NCBI GenBank assembly: GCA_015655075.1
Contig: JAATFT010000031.1
Coordinates: 1 to 55,737 of the forward strand
Origin: Clostridiales bacterium
Lineage (GTDB): Bacteria > Bacillota > Clostridia > Lachnospirales > Lachnospiraceae
Direction: 5' to 3'
DNA length: 55,737 nt
Numbering within the stretch: position 1 is the stretch's first letter; each line of letters starts with the position of its first letter. Shown here one piece after another: positions 26,115 through 35,024 of this stretch. The translations under genes were made by a program, and so were the position numbers. The notes under the pieces were generated by a model, which was not told the origin of the DNA, ran no database searches, and saw only the letters and a program-made list of their open reading frames with translations.

Positions 26115-26678
26115 CTACAGCTTTCCAACCAGGTCCAGGCTGGGTTTGAGCGTTTCATCACCGGGATGCCATTTAGCCGGGCAAACCTGATCCCCATGCT
26201 CAGCTACAAACTGTGCGGCCTGCACCTTGCGCAATAATTCGGATGCCTCGCGGCCGATGCTGTTGGCATTTACTTCATAAGCTACAATCTCTGCCGCGGG
26301 ATTGATTACAAAGCTGCCGCGGAGCGCCACGCCCTCCTCTTCAATATAAACCTCAAAATCCTTTGCGAGCTTCGCGGTAGGGTCGGCCAGCATTGGATAC
26401 TGTATCTTTTTAATGGTATCGGAGGCGTCGTGCCACGCCTTGTGAACAAAATGGCTGTCGGTAGACACCGAATAGGCCTCGCAGCCGATTTTTTTAAATT
26501 CTTCATGATGATCAGCCAGGTCCCCCAGCTCGGTGGGGCACACAAAGGTAAAATCGGACGGATAGAACACGAAAACCGACCATTTACCCAGAAGATCCGC
26601 TTTGGTTACCTCCCGGAACTTTCCTTGTTCAAAAGCCTGTACTTTAAAATCGCTTACTTCTTTTCCAATGAGTGACAT
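26115..26678 (-). CDS. ahpC: Alkyl hydroperoxide reductase AhpC (typical 2-Cys peroxiredoxin)
   Basis: About 187 residues from the ATG at 26678, preceded by AGGAGG. The peroxidatic Cys47 lies in SDFTFVCPTELGDLADHH. The resolving Cys lies in DQVCPAKWHPG near the C-terminus. The protein reduces hydrogen peroxide and organic peroxides in the cytoplasm as decamers. It sits between perR and its reductase, an arrangement that matches peroxide-induced expression. Confidence 0.95.
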   Translation of the reverse strand: MSLIGKEVSDFKVQAFEQGKFREVTKADLLGKWSVFVFYPSDFTFVCPTELGDLADHHEEFKKIGCEAYSVSTDSHFVHKAWHDASDTIKKIQYPMLADPTAKLAKDFEVYIEEEGVALRGSFVINPAAEIVAYEVNANSIGREASELLRKVQAAQFVAEHGDQVCPAKWHPGDETLKPSLDLVGKL

Positions 26679-26749
26679 AATATTTCCTCCTTTAAAAATT
26701 AATTTTATTGTGATCGGCAAAACGCCGTTTCCACCTACAAGTAGCTAAT

Positions 26750-27151
26750 TCACGTCTGCCCGGCGGGTTGGCACGCCGCGCAAATTCCTTTGAATATCAT
26801 TACGCGACTTTCCACCTTAACCCCGGTGCATGCTTCAACTGCATGATCAATCTGAGTTATGAGTCCGGGCGGGATGGTGTGATTCGTATCGAAAATCCGG
26901 CCGCAGCGGCTGCACATTACATGAAAATGCTCGCGCACGTTTGGATCAAAACGATCGGGCGCGCCCGAAAAAGGCAATCTCAGAATCTCCCCGTCGCCTG
27001 CCATCAGGTTCAGATTGCGGTATACTGTGCCAAGGCTGATCTGGGGATAAATTTTCCGAATTTCCTCATATACCTCCGCCGCAGTGGGATGATCCAGCCG
27101 CGCAAGAGCATCCTTTATCATTCCCTTTTGTGTACTGTGTCGCCTGGTCAT
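26750..27151 (-). CDS. perR: PerR/Fur-family peroxide-responsive repressor
   Basis: A 133-residue protein. The winged helix is in PTAAEVYEEIRKIYPQISLGTVYRNL. The regulatory metal ligands typical of PerR are present (His in DHPTA, Asp in DRFDP, HFH, Asp in IFD), with two CxxC pairs (CSRC, CAAC) for structural zinc. The Asp pattern and ahpC neighbour favour PerR over Fur. It heads perR-ahpC-reductase, and its promoter carries the operator at 27184-27206, so autorepression is likely. The start lies 33 bp from the operator. Confidence 0.88.
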   Translation of the reverse strand: MTRRHSTQKGMIKDALARLDHPTAAEVYEEIRKIYPQISLGTVYRNLNLMAGDGEILRLPFSGAPDRFDPNVREHFHVMCSRCGRIFDTNHTIPPGLITQIDHAVEACTGVKVESRVMIFKGICAACQPAGQT

Positions 27152-27183
27152 ACTTACATCACCTTTTCCATTTATCCATTTAA

Positions 27184-27239
27184 ATAATAGTAACTATTAC
27201 TATTATTAACATAATAATTTATAATAATATAATTGTCAA
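27184..27239 (-). promoter_or_regulatory. perR promoter and PerR operator
   Basis: On the minus strand, TTGACA (27239-27234), a 17-bp spacer and TATTAT (27216-27211). Immediately downstream lies the inverted repeat ATAATAGTAA, CTA, TTACTATTAT (27184-27206), a perfect 10-3-10. Its 8-3-8 core is identical in arms to the rubrerythrin operator at 4172-4190. Confidence 0.8.
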
Positions 27240-27527
27240 GCCTTTTCCTTTATTATTTAAATATTTTAAATTAATTCAAGCTGCATTTTGTGCCTTTACA
27301 GGCGTTATCGTTGAAACGCTCTGAAAATTACGGACCGGCACAAATTGGATATGTCCGACTATGCTCCCCTGTTATAAAAGAGGTATATGCAATTTACATA
27401 ATAATTTGCGGGAATAAGGACCCTGCTCCAGGAAAGTATTATAGAAAAGTAAATTATGAAAAATCGGGATTTAAAATAAAGAAGACGTTCAAAGTCAAAA
27501 TTAAAATAAACAGACTGACGGAGTATT

Positions 27528-27552
27528 TGCGCGCACCTTTTTGGTGCGCGCA
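27528..27552. terminator. GC-rich hairpin 3' of the ABC exporter
   Basis: TGCGCGCACC, loop TTTTT, GGTGCGCGCA. It lies 108 bp past the stop of the exporter gene at 27660. No T-tract follows on the minus strand, so termination is plausible but not certain. The spacer 27240-27527 holds the perR upstream region and nothing else recognised. Confidence 0.55.
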
Positions 27553-27659
27553 TACTTAACCGGCTGTGCCAGATGCAAAGAATGACACACAAGTATCGAA
27601 TCGCACAGACGGCTATGTCAGAAAATGCTTGAAAAGGCAGGTAAAGGACAGACCGCTTT

Positions 27660-29402
27660 TTACTTTGCACGGCCAAGCTTCCAGCCGATGGACTGCTCGC
27701 GGATTCCAATAAAGTCGGCGTACAGGCCCTGCTCCTTCATCAGCTCCTTATGGGTACCGCGCTGTACGATTTTTCCGCCCGCCACCACCAAAATCTGGTC
27801 GGCATTCCTAACCGTTTTCAGCCGGTGCGCAATCATGACGATCGTCTTATTCCGCGTCAGTTCTTTAATCGCATCCTGGAGCTTTTTTTCGTTCTCCGGG
27901 TCCACATTTGCCGTAGCTTCGTCCAAAATGATGATGGGTGCATCCTTGAGGATTGCACGGGCTATGGAAATACGCTGTTTCTCGCCGCCTGAGATAGTGG
28001 CCCCTCCTTCACCGATCACGGTGTCGTACCCATCGGGAAGCACCTCGATAAATTCATGGCAGCAGGCTTTTTTTGCCGCTGCACGAATCTCGTCTATGGT
28101 GGCGTCCGGCTTGCCGAATTTAATATTGTTGGCAATGGTGTCGTTGAACAGATAGACATTCTGGAACACTATGCTGATATTTTTAATCAGACTATCCAAA
28201 GTATAGTCCCTCACATCCCGGCCGCCGATGGAAATGCTGCCCGAGTCCGTGTCCCAGAAGCGCGCAATCAGGCTGCACAGCGTGGATTTCCCGCCGCCGG
28301 ACGGCCCTATAATGGCGGTGGTGGTGTTTTGTAAAATGGTGAAACTTACATCGTCCAGAATCTTGCGCTTATCGTAGGAGAAACTAACATTATTTGCTTC
28401 TATCGTACAGTTTTCAGGTATAATTGCCGTCCCCTTTTCATCCATGACAGGGGATTTGAAAATTTCTTCGATTTTATCTATGGACAGGTCCACTCCCCGC
28501 AGAAGCGCCGAATAGACCCCCGCCGTTTCAAGTTGCGCGTAAATGATAAAAGAGCAGATAATCATGAGCAGGGCGCTCTGGGCAGACATGGTTCCGCTTA
28601 AGTAAAACAGTATGGACGCCAGAATCATGACAACGCCAAACAGCTTTAAGATGAGGGTCTGAAGGCCCTGATACGGCACAAAGGTTTTCTCCATTCCAAG
28701 GCAGATATCTCTGGCTTCGTCAATGGCATTGTCCACCTTCTTGCCTGCTTGTCTGCTTAAGTTATAGGACTTTACCACTCCGATGCCCTGCACATATTCC
28801 AACACCGCGTCAACAATTTTTGAGTCGGCCTCGATTTTTTTCGGAGAGATTTTCCGGGACGCCTTTTGCATAAAATAGTTAATCAACAAAAACACCAGGA
28901 TTCCGCAAAGGGTGAGAAGGCCGATCCGGACATCGAAAAAGAACAGGAAAAGGGTGACGACCGCCGTTGTAATCATCCCCTGCAAATACATTTGGATCAC
29001 TCTTGTGGCAACGTCCTGGAGATTCTCCGCCGTATTGGTGGTAATAGAGGTAATATGGCCCAGATTGTTCTTGTTAAAATAACCCATGGGCATATATTTG
29101 AGCCGCTCGCCAATCTCAATGCGCTTCTCGGCACACATGGTATATCCGCCGATTGTCTGCCGCATGACGGTGTTGTTGCGCATAATTCCGTCGCCGACGA
29201 TGCTGACAAGGAGGATGCCCAAAACGAGAAACGGTGTTTTGGCAGTCATGTTGTTGTCAATAACAGCGCTAAGCACAAGGGCGATGGCAGGAATCCGGAC
29301 AGCCGAAAATACGGAAAGGAAAAAAGCATAGACAAGCGATACATAAAAATTCTTTTTCTGCCTGCCTGAAAATTGAAAGAATTTTTTAAAAATGGAAATC
29401 AT
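27660..29402 (-). CDS. ABC exporter subunit B (fused membrane and ATPase domains)
   Basis: About 580 residues from the ATG at 29402. The N-terminal 310 residues contain six membrane segments. The C-terminal nucleotide-binding domain has Walker A GPSGGGKST, signature ISGGEKQR, Walker B IIILDEATANVD and the H-loop IAHRL. Its ATG overlaps the stop of the upstream half-transporter (ATGA), so the two make a heterodimer. The pair resembles exporters or siderophore-type importers of the IrtAB/YbtPQ kind. The substrate is unknown. Confidence 0.9.
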   Translation of the reverse strand: MISIFKKFFQFSGRQKKNFYVSLVYAFFLSVFSAVRIPAIALVLSAVIDNNMTAKTPFLVLGILLVSIVGDGIMRNNTVMRQTIGGYTMCAEKRIEIGERLKYMPMGYFNKNNLGHITSITTNTAENLQDVATRVIQMYLQGMITTAVVTLFLFFFDVRIGLLTLCGILVFLLINYFMQKASRKISPKKIEADSKIVDAVLEYVQGIGVVKSYNLSRQAGKKVDNAIDEARDICLGMEKTFVPYQGLQTLILKLFGVVMILASILFYLSGTMSAQSALLMIICSFIIYAQLETAGVYSALLRGVDLSIDKIEEIFKSPVMDEKGTAIIPENCTIEANNVSFSYDKRKILDDVSFTILQNTTTAIIGPSGGGKSTLCSLIARFWDTDSGSISIGGRDVRDYTLDSLIKNISIVFQNVYLFNDTIANNIKFGKPDATIDEIRAAAKKACCHEFIEVLPDGYDTVIGEGGATISGGEKQRISIARAILKDAPIIILDEATANVDPENEKKLQDAIKELTRNKTIVMIAHRLKTVRNADQILVVAGGKIVQRGTHKELMKEQGLYADFIGIREQSIGWKLGRAK

Positions 29403-31156
29403 GCCGACACCTCCCCGGAAGAATCTCTGGCGCCTATATGCGCCGTCCACATATCCTGATAAAGCCGGCAGGTTTCCCGCAGTTCGTCGTGGGTCCCGCT
29501 GTCCAGAATCGTGCCCTTTTGAATCACAATTATTTTATCGGAATCTGTAATCGTAGATAACCTGTGAGCAATCACAATCAGCGTCTTGCCCTGCACCAGC
29601 TTTGACACCGCGTTTTGGATCACCGCTTCGTTTTCCGGATCCGTATAGGCGGTCGCCTCGTCCAGAATCACGACGGGCGTATTTTTCAGCATTGCCCGCG
29701 CAATGGCAATCCGCTGCCGCTCTCCGCCGGAAAGATGCCCTCCCGCGCCGCCGGCAACGGTCTCATAACCGTTTTCAAGCTGCATGATAAAATCATGGCA
29801 TCCGCTGGCTTTTGCCGCGGCTTCCACCTCTGCGTCACTTGCGTTTCTGTTTCCCATGCGGATATTATTGCGCACGGTGTCGTTAAACAGATAATTGTCC
29901 TGGGATACATAGGCGACGGAATCGTTTAGCTGCTCAAGGGGAATATCTTTCACATCAATGCCGCCGAGCCGGATGCTGCCGCTGCTCACATCCCACAGGG
30001 AGGCAATGAGCTTGGCAACGGTGGATTTCCCGCCGCCGGACGGTCCTACAAGAGCAGTTACCGTTCCGGGCCGTATCGTAAGATTTACATGATCTAGAAC
30101 CTGCTTTTCGCCATAGCCGAAGCAGACGTCGTCAAACTCAATGTCATACCCCGAAAAGGTTACAGGCTCTTTAGGCCGCACCAGATCGGCCTTTTCCAGT
30201 ACGGCCGCAATATCCCCCACCACGGTTCCTATTTTAGCCAGATCGTCGGAATAGGAAAAGGCCGTAATCAAGGGCGGCATAATACCGAGGGAAAGGATAA
30301 TCACCTGAACGAAGTCCGGCGCCGCAAGGCTGCCGTTCATGAAAAAGACGCAGCCTAACGGCAGAACACCCACCAGCACTGCGGGGAAGATCGCCATGGC
30401 GGCCGCAAAATATACCTGGCACTGTTTCATCCAGTCGATGGCGGAAGCGGCGGCTTCCTTTGCCGCGGTAGTAAATTTCGCATAGGAGGCTGCCGACTGG
30501 TTGAACACCTTGATGACCTCAATGCCGTTTATGTATTCCACGGCCGTAGCGTTCAGCTTTTTGTTCTTCGTTACATAATTGCCGTACCGTTCGGCATAGT
30601 TTTTTTTCATTCCCCCAAAGCAGGCAAGGCCGATGGGGAACGTAACGAGCGAAATCAGGGCCATCCGCCAGTCCAGGACAAACAGATATACAATGATTCC
30701 AAAGGGCACCAGCAGATTGGAAGTCATCTCAGGCAGCACATGAGCAAGTGTGGTTTCGATGCTGTCCGTTTTTTCGATGATAATATTCTTGAATTCCCCG
30801 GACGGCGTGTCAAGGATATATCCCATAGGCAACCGTGTCAGTTTCGCCGTCAGCCTGTGACGCACCTCCGAAATAACTGCAAAGGTCGCTTTGTGTGAAA
30901 AGGTCGTTGAAACGCTGTGAAACAGGACTCTCAAAGTCCAGAAAACAGCACACATGACAACCCACGGGAAGTAAAGAGAGGGCTCTTTGGTTCCCGCTAT
31001 CAGCTCCACCAATATTTTTGCTACGGCAAAATAGGGGACGATACTGCACGCAACGCCGAATACTGCTAAAATAACAGAAGCAACGTAGCCGCTTTTATGC
31101 GGCGCCGCCCATTCCATAAGCCAAGCTAAAGTTGATTTTTTTTGTTTTTCTTCCAT
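29399..31156 (-). CDS. ABC exporter subunit A (fused membrane and ATPase domains)
   Basis: A 585-residue protein with six membrane segments, then Walker A GPSGGGKST, signature LSGGERQR, Walker B VVILDEATAYTD and the H-loop IAHRL. Both ATPase halves look catalytically intact, in contrast to many heterodimeric exporters with one degenerate site. It is the first gene of the pair. A palindrome GTTAG-N6-CTAAC lies 80 bp upstream and recurs upstream of the methyltransferase at 50594. AAAGGA precedes the ATG. Confidence 0.9.
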   Translation of the reverse strand: MEEKQKKSTLAWLMEWAAPHKSGYVASVILAVFGVACSIVPYFAVAKILVELIAGTKEPSLYFPWVVMCAVFWTLRVLFHSVSTTFSHKATFAVISEVRHRLTAKLTRLPMGYILDTPSGEFKNIIIEKTDSIETTLAHVLPEMTSNLLVPFGIIVYLFVLDWRMALISLVTFPIGLACFGGMKKNYAERYGNYVTKNKKLNATAVEYINGIEVIKVFNQSAASYAKFTTAAKEAAASAIDWMKQCQVYFAAAMAIFPAVLVGVLPLGCVFFMNGSLAAPDFVQVIILSLGIMPPLITAFSYSDDLAKIGTVVGDIAAVLEKADLVRPKEPVTFSGYDIEFDDVCFGYGEKQVLDHVNLTIRPGTVTALVGPSGGGKSTVAKLIASLWDVSSGSIRLGGIDVKDIPLEQLNDSVAYVSQDNYLFNDTVRNNIRMGNRNASDAEVEAAAKASGCHDFIMQLENGYETVAGGAGGHLSGGERQRIAIARAMLKNTPVVILDEATAYTDPENEAVIQNAVSKLVQGKTLIVIAHRLSTITDSDKIIVIQKGTILDSGTHDELRETCRLYQDMWTAHIGARDSSGEVSA

Positions 31157-31236
31157 AACCGCATTCCTTTCTTAATAATAAATATGATATATCAGATAAA
31201 TTTATATTTGCACCATATTATTAAAATAATTAATAT

Positions 31237-31257
31237 GGTTAGTTATCGCTAACTTAA
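31237..31257 (-). promoter_or_regulatory. Putative operator upstream of the ABC exporter
   Basis: GGTTAGTTATCGCTAACTTAA contains GTTAG (31238-31242) and CTAAC (31249-31253) around six bases. The same motif with the same spacing is at 50780-50795. It lies in an AT-rich promoter-like region 80 bp before the exporter start. The regulator is unknown; the sequence recalls iron-regulator (DtxR/IdeR) boxes but the spacing differs. Confidence 0.55.
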
Positions 31258-31427
31258 ATATAAACATCATTATAATACTATAAGAAATGTTTTTCAGCTC
31301 CATTTAGCCAATTATATACCGTTTGGACATCTGGTTTTCACAATATCGTTACTCTTCTGATTCCTATAGTAACTCCTGCCGCTTTAAATTTCTTCCGGGA
31401 TGGAGAATTCATATTTTTGCGGCGTAA

Positions 31428-31457
31428 TTTGCGAGACCTTCGAGAAGGCTTCGCAAA
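31428..31457. terminator. Hairpin 3' of the Nudix gene
   Basis: TTTGCGA, GA, CCTT, loop CGAG, AAGG, CT, TCGCAAA. It lies 22 bp past the Nudix stop on the minus strand. The following T-tract is weak. Confidence 0.5.
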
Positions 31458-31478
31458 TAAAACGGCAGGCAACCGCTT

Positions 31479-32042
31479 TCATTGGAAACGATTTCCCAAA
31501 AGATCCAGACAATTCATCTTCAATTTATTGTTAAAGGATTTCTTATACTTATTTATAATATAGGCATCCGCCTTAAAGGCTAAATCCGGCAATTCAGCAT
31601 TTACATCAAACCATCCTATTTCTATCATATCATCGCCGGCTTTTATTTCCGTTTCCACAGGCTTTGCTAAAATTACCGTAACAATAGAATTTACACCATC
31701 AGCAAAGTGATTTGATACAACGTTAATAATACCAATTGGTTCAACCTTGATACCGGTCTCCTCCTTTGTTTCTCTGATAGAAGCTTCAACATAAGTTTCA
31801 TTATACTCGATATACCCGCACGGCAAACACCATTTAAGCGGATATATTGAATCCGTCCCTCGTCTACCTAATAATACCTTCCCATCATCACCTGCAATTA
31901 ATACAGATACGCAGGGGTAAGGATTCATGTAATAAATGTATCCGCAGCCTGGGCAGGCTGACCTTTTAAGCTCTCCATCTTGTATTTCATGACATATGGT
32001 TCCACATCTTTGACAATAAATTGCCTGATTATTTTTAAGCAT
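31479..32042 (-). CDS. Nudix hydrolase with N-terminal zinc ribbon
   Basis: A 187-residue protein. A zinc ribbon (YCQRCG ... ACPGCGYIYY) occupies about residues 8-40, as in NADH-pyrophosphatase-like proteins. The Nudix box follows: Gly in CGYIEYNE, then REtkEEtGI, giving the Mg2+-binding Glu residues. These enzymes hydrolyse nucleoside diphosphate-linked compounds in the cytoplasm; the exact substrate is unknown. GGGGG at correct spacing precedes the ATG. It is preceded in the same direction by a 36-codon fragment (32070-32180). Confidence 0.9.
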   Translation of the reverse strand: MLKNNQAIYCQRCGTICHEIQDGELKRSACPGCGYIYYMNPYPCVSVLIAGDDGKVLLGRRGTDSIYPLKWCLPCGYIEYNETYVEASIRETKEETGIKVEPIGIINVVSNHFADGVNSIVTVILAKPVETEIKAGDDMIEIGWFDVNAELPDLAFKADAYIINKYKKSFNNKLKMNCLDLLGNRFQ

Positions 32043-32069
32043 AAAAATCCCCCTTTTTTAGCTTAGGCA

Positions 32070-32180
32070 TCATTTTATAAGGTCGGTCAAGGTTATTGCA
32101 GTGCCGGGAACTTCAAAAGGCAAATCAGAAAGATAAGTCCCTTTTCTTCCCCCCTGTTTGATTGGAATATATACTCTCAT
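32070..32180 (-). CDS. 36-residue ORF, probable N-terminal relic of a lost gene
   Basis: The frame reads MRVYIPIKQGGRKGTYLSDL and ends PGTAITLTDLIK. It looks like an ordered N-terminus rather than random sequence, but it stops abruptly. A weak GAGGG precedes it. It lies 28 bp upstream of the Nudix gene in the same direction. I do not recognise the family. Confidence 0.35.
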   Translation of the reverse strand: MRVYIPIKQGGRKGTYLSDLPFEVPGTAITLTDLIK

Positions 32181-32278
32181 GTTACCGTCCGCCCTCTGTA
32201 TTTTTTATACATGCTCTGATAAATAGTAATCGAATGTAATATTTTACCGCATAAAAAGAATGAAGTCAACTGTATGTT

Positions 32279-32752
32279 TTATTTTGTAAAAACAGAATAC
32301 TCTTTATTATCCAACGGCGCCGTTTGGAAAAAAAGCTTAATTCCTTTTTTCTGAATGAAACGTATACACCGAATTTCTTCTTCATTAAAAAAATCCGAAA
32401 GCTTCTTAATCACAATACGGCTGGCCGGATAAGGTATTTGAATCTCACTTGTTTTAAATCCTGCTTCCACCGCCTCTTTAGCTGTATCCAAATTTTTAAA
32501 GATAACCATCAAATTACGTTTTGCCGTACTCTCTTTATTTATGAAAGCTATGAATTCTTCAACAGAGAAAATTTTTACCTTCATTGGTTCAGGAAGACAT
32601 AATTGCATTACTCTAGTAATAAAAGGATCATTACTATAACTTGGATCCACTATCACCGCATAATTAGCATTTACAAACTGATTCCAATTTAAAGCCACGG
32701 TTGCATGCAGTAACCTTTGGTCAACACGTGCAAGCTTAATTGTTGTACTCAT
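32279..32752 (-). CDS. Second mannose-family PTS EIIB, divergent
   Basis: A 157-residue protein of the PTS IIB sorbose/mannose type. The phospho-acceptor is His16 in ARVDQRLLHATV, where most members have HGQV. Its ATG overlaps the stop of the PucR-type regulator (ATGA), so it is co-translated with that regulator rather than with the transport genes. It is the last gene of the locus. It may deliver phosphate to the regulator or to another transporter; both are inferences. Confidence 0.87.
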   Translation of the reverse strand: MSTTIKLARVDQRLLHATVALNWNQFVNANYAVIVDPSYSNDPFITRVMQLCLPEPMKVKIFSVEEFIAFINKESTAKRNLMVIFKNLDTAKEAVEAGFKTSEIQIPYPASRIVIKKLSDFFNEEEIRCIRFIQKKGIKLFFQTAPLDNKEYSVFTK

Positions 32753-33831
32753 ACTTTTTCACCAACCTGTTTTTGTCTTTGATATTCCCTTAAGGTATTG
32801 GCGATTAACGCCAATAAAACTTTCCCTTGAAAGCTTCCTCTAATATCAATATTAAAAATCTCCTCATATTTCTTGAGTTTATAAATTAAAGTGTTCTTAT
32901 GCAAAAATAAATCGTCGGCTGTCTGTGTAATATTATAATCATTCATAAACAATTGATTCGCAATAGTAGTAAACTCATCAATATCAATGCCTTTGCTTCG
33001 GTCTTTATAAAAATCAAATATATTCCGAACATCATCAAGCTGAACTTTGGAAATAAAATACTCGAATAAATAATCCGTGAAGAACAATGGTTCATCTATA
33101 GAAAAAGGGATATTCTTCTCTAACCACAAACAATTCTGATAACTGACAATATACCGTTTTAATTTATTTTGCATGGAACCTACCAGATAGGAACATCCTT
33201 GCAATCCCCAGTCTTGTAAATTTCTAATATATTTCCGATAGTACTTCTTTACTTCAGCATTTTCTAAATCACCAGGTATATCTTTAAATAATAATAATCT
33301 ATTATTGTCTAATAAGGAATAAATCAGTTCTTTGCTATCAGGCCTTAATTTCAGACGCATAATCTCTTCCGCATTAAATCCTTTGTTGTTAATAATATAT
33401 ACAGCTACTCTGGTTTTGCTTTTATCAACCCCTAATTGACCTATTAAATCTAAAATATGATTCAAATCAAAATGCCCGGCATTAAGTAAATACTTAATTA
33501 ATTCATCATCCTTCGTTACTTTTTGTTTTAAAGATTTTGTATTTATTTCATACATTAACCGTGTTTTTAAAGAATCAAGCAATAACCTACTAATCATTTT
33601 TAGATTTTCATCATCACCACTAACCCAGATGTATCCATAGTCTTGATTCTTAACTCTGATTTTATAAAACATATTGTTAGCGCGAGAATCTTTAATATCA
33701 AAATGGCATCCTATATATTCCTCTTTGCTGCAAGAAATAACATATCCGTCTTGATTCAATAAACCGATAGTATATTTTTGATTTTCTTGAACAACTCTAA
33801 TAAATTCCTTAAAAATCTCAACTAACATCAT
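32749..33831 (-). CDS. PucR/CdaR-type transcriptional regulator
   Basis: About 360 residues from the ATG at 33831; a longer frame runs into repeat A and is not credible. The N-terminal 110 residues look like a small sensor domain (IGLLNQDGYVISCSKEE, GYIWVSGD). The C-terminus is the PucR helix-turn-helix (NITQTADDLFLHKNTLIYKLKKYEEIF). CdaR-type regulators activate sugar-acid utilisation genes. It lies in the same direction as the PTS and aldolase genes and overlaps the second EIIB gene. Confidence 0.82.
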   Translation of the reverse strand: MMLVEIFKEFIRVVQENQKYTIGLLNQDGYVISCSKEEYIGCHFDIKDSRANNMFYKIRVKNQDYGYIWVSGDDENLKMISRLLLDSLKTRLMYEINTKSLKQKVTKDDELIKYLLNAGHFDLNHILDLIGQLGVDKSKTRVAVYIINNKGFNAEEIMRLKLRPDSKELIYSLLDNNRLLLFKDIPGDLENAEVKKYYRKYIRNLQDWGLQGCSYLVGSMQNKLKRYIVSYQNCLWLEKNIPFSIDEPLFFTDYLFEYFISKVQLDDVRNIFDFYKDRSKGIDIDEFTTIANQLFMNDYNITQTADDLFLHKNTLIYKLKKYEEIFNIDIRGSFQGKVLLALIANTLREYQRQKQVGEKV

Positions 33832-33894
33832 ATTTTTTACCTTTCCTGTTCTCTTACAGGGTTTTCTTAATAACCGGCCGGAAAACGCTGTTCT

Positions 33895-34060
33895 AGAGTG
33901 TGTTTGAAAAATGCTTGTGCCGGGCTGGACGCTCCGATTTGTGGGAGGCAAGGAGCGATTTTGGGTGCGTAGTAGGTAGGGCTACGTTTCCAAAATTGCG
34001 GCGCAGAATACCGCAAATTGAGGCGGTCAGAACGGTGCAGTGATTTTTCAAACACGCTCT
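33895..34060. repeat. Dispersed palindromic repeat A, full copy (166 bp)
   Basis: Ends AGAGTGTGTTTGAAAAATGC and TGATTTTTCAAACACGCTCT. The interior matches the other full copies, with a small expansion (GTAGTAGGTAGGG) near the centre. It is flanked by CT and AG, giving CTAG at both borders, a possible target duplication. It separates the aldolase and regulator genes. Confidence 0.88.
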
Positions 34061-34107
34061 AGTCAACTAGAATTTTAACACAGATACTTGGATTTGTTTA
34101 GATTTTT

Positions 34108-34995
34108 TTAAATCAATTGATAATGCTTTAGTACTTCTTTAATCTTTTCATCAACCTCAGGCGTCGTTTCTTTAACCGGTTTTCTGGCAGGTCCCACGGG
34201 TGCGATATCAGCCAATTCTACCGCCCGCTTTATGATGGAAGGAACCGTGCCTAGTTTTAAGACGTCCCGCAACACATCAATATCCCCTTGCAAAACCTTG
34301 GCAGTTTCGGTGTCATTTGTTTTAAGAGCTTTATTTAATTTTACTAAAACGTCTGTGATAACATTGCTTGTACCTGCAATTGCACCTGTGGCTCCCAAGC
34401 GATAGCCAGCAGAAATTTTAGAATCTGAACCGACTAATACACTCAAATTCTTATTCCTGCCTGCTTCCACATAACCCTTTAGGTTATCCACATCACCACT
34501 GCTGTCCTTAATGGCTTGAATATTATCTATCTCGGCTAAACGCGCCACCGCTTCCTTTGGAATATTACAGCCGGTTGATTTTGGAATATTGTACAAAACA
34601 ATTGGAATTTTAACGCTGTTTGCAACTTCTTTAAAATGCTCATAAAGCTCTTCCTCCGCAGGTTTAATAAAATATGGGGTAATAACAGATAATGCATCCG
34701 CACCTGCCGCCTCCATTTTTTGAGATAGACGTATAGTTTCTCTGGTGGAACATGCACCTGTCCCTACGAAAACCGGAACGCGATGATCAACCATCCGGAT
34801 TACTTCTTTCGCAAAAGCTACCTTTTCATATTCATCAATCACATGAAATTCCCCGTTACTGCCCAGAATAAAAATACCGTTAACACCTTTTTTAATTAAA
34901 TGGCCGATTAATTGCCCGGCAGCTTCATAGTTAACCGATTGTTCCTCATCCCGATTAAATGGTGTGACAATTGGTGTAATAATTCCTTCAAACAT
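34108..34995 (-). CDS. Dihydrodipicolinate synthase-family (DapA/NanA/KdgA) aldolase
   Basis: A 295-residue (beta/alpha)8 enzyme. The Schiff-base Lys lies in AIKDSSGD and the Tyr in LYNIPKST. The substrate loop GSNGEF replaces the GTTGE of true DapA. Members condense or cleave pyruvate with an aldehyde. In this PTS context, cleavage of a 2-keto-3-deoxy sugar acid is more likely than lysine biosynthesis. AAGGAGG precedes the ATG. Upstream lies repeat C copy 2. Confidence 0.88.
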   Translation of the reverse strand: MFEGIITPIVTPFNRDEEQSVNYEAAGQLIGHLIKKGVNGIFILGSNGEFHVIDEYEKVAFAKEVIRMVDHRVPVFVGTGACSTRETIRLSQKMEAAGADALSVITPYFIKPAEEELYEHFKEVANSVKIPIVLYNIPKSTGCNIPKEAVARLAEIDNIQAIKDSSGDVDNLKGYVEAGRNKNLSVLVGSDSKISAGYRLGATGAIAGTSNVITDVLVKLNKALKTNDTETAKVLQGDIDVLRDVLKLGTVPSIIKRAVELADIAPVGPARKPVKETTPEVDEKIKEVLKHYQLI

Positions 34996-35024
34996 ATTTT
35001 TCCTCCTTAATTTAACCTTACAGA

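Noticed and set aside
27290..27559. Plus-strand frame in the spacer between perR and the ABC exporter
   Set aside because: Low-complexity Lys/Ile-rich translation, no ribosome binding site, and it ends in a hairpin.
31237..31257. Firm assignment as a DtxR/IdeR iron box
   Set aside because: Classical boxes have GTTAG and CTAAC one base apart, whereas here they are six apart. Kept as an unassigned operator.
32749..33951. Longer N-terminus for the PucR-type regulator
   Set aside because: The extra 40 residues are translated from repeat A; the ATG at 33831 has a ribosome binding site and starts the conserved domain.
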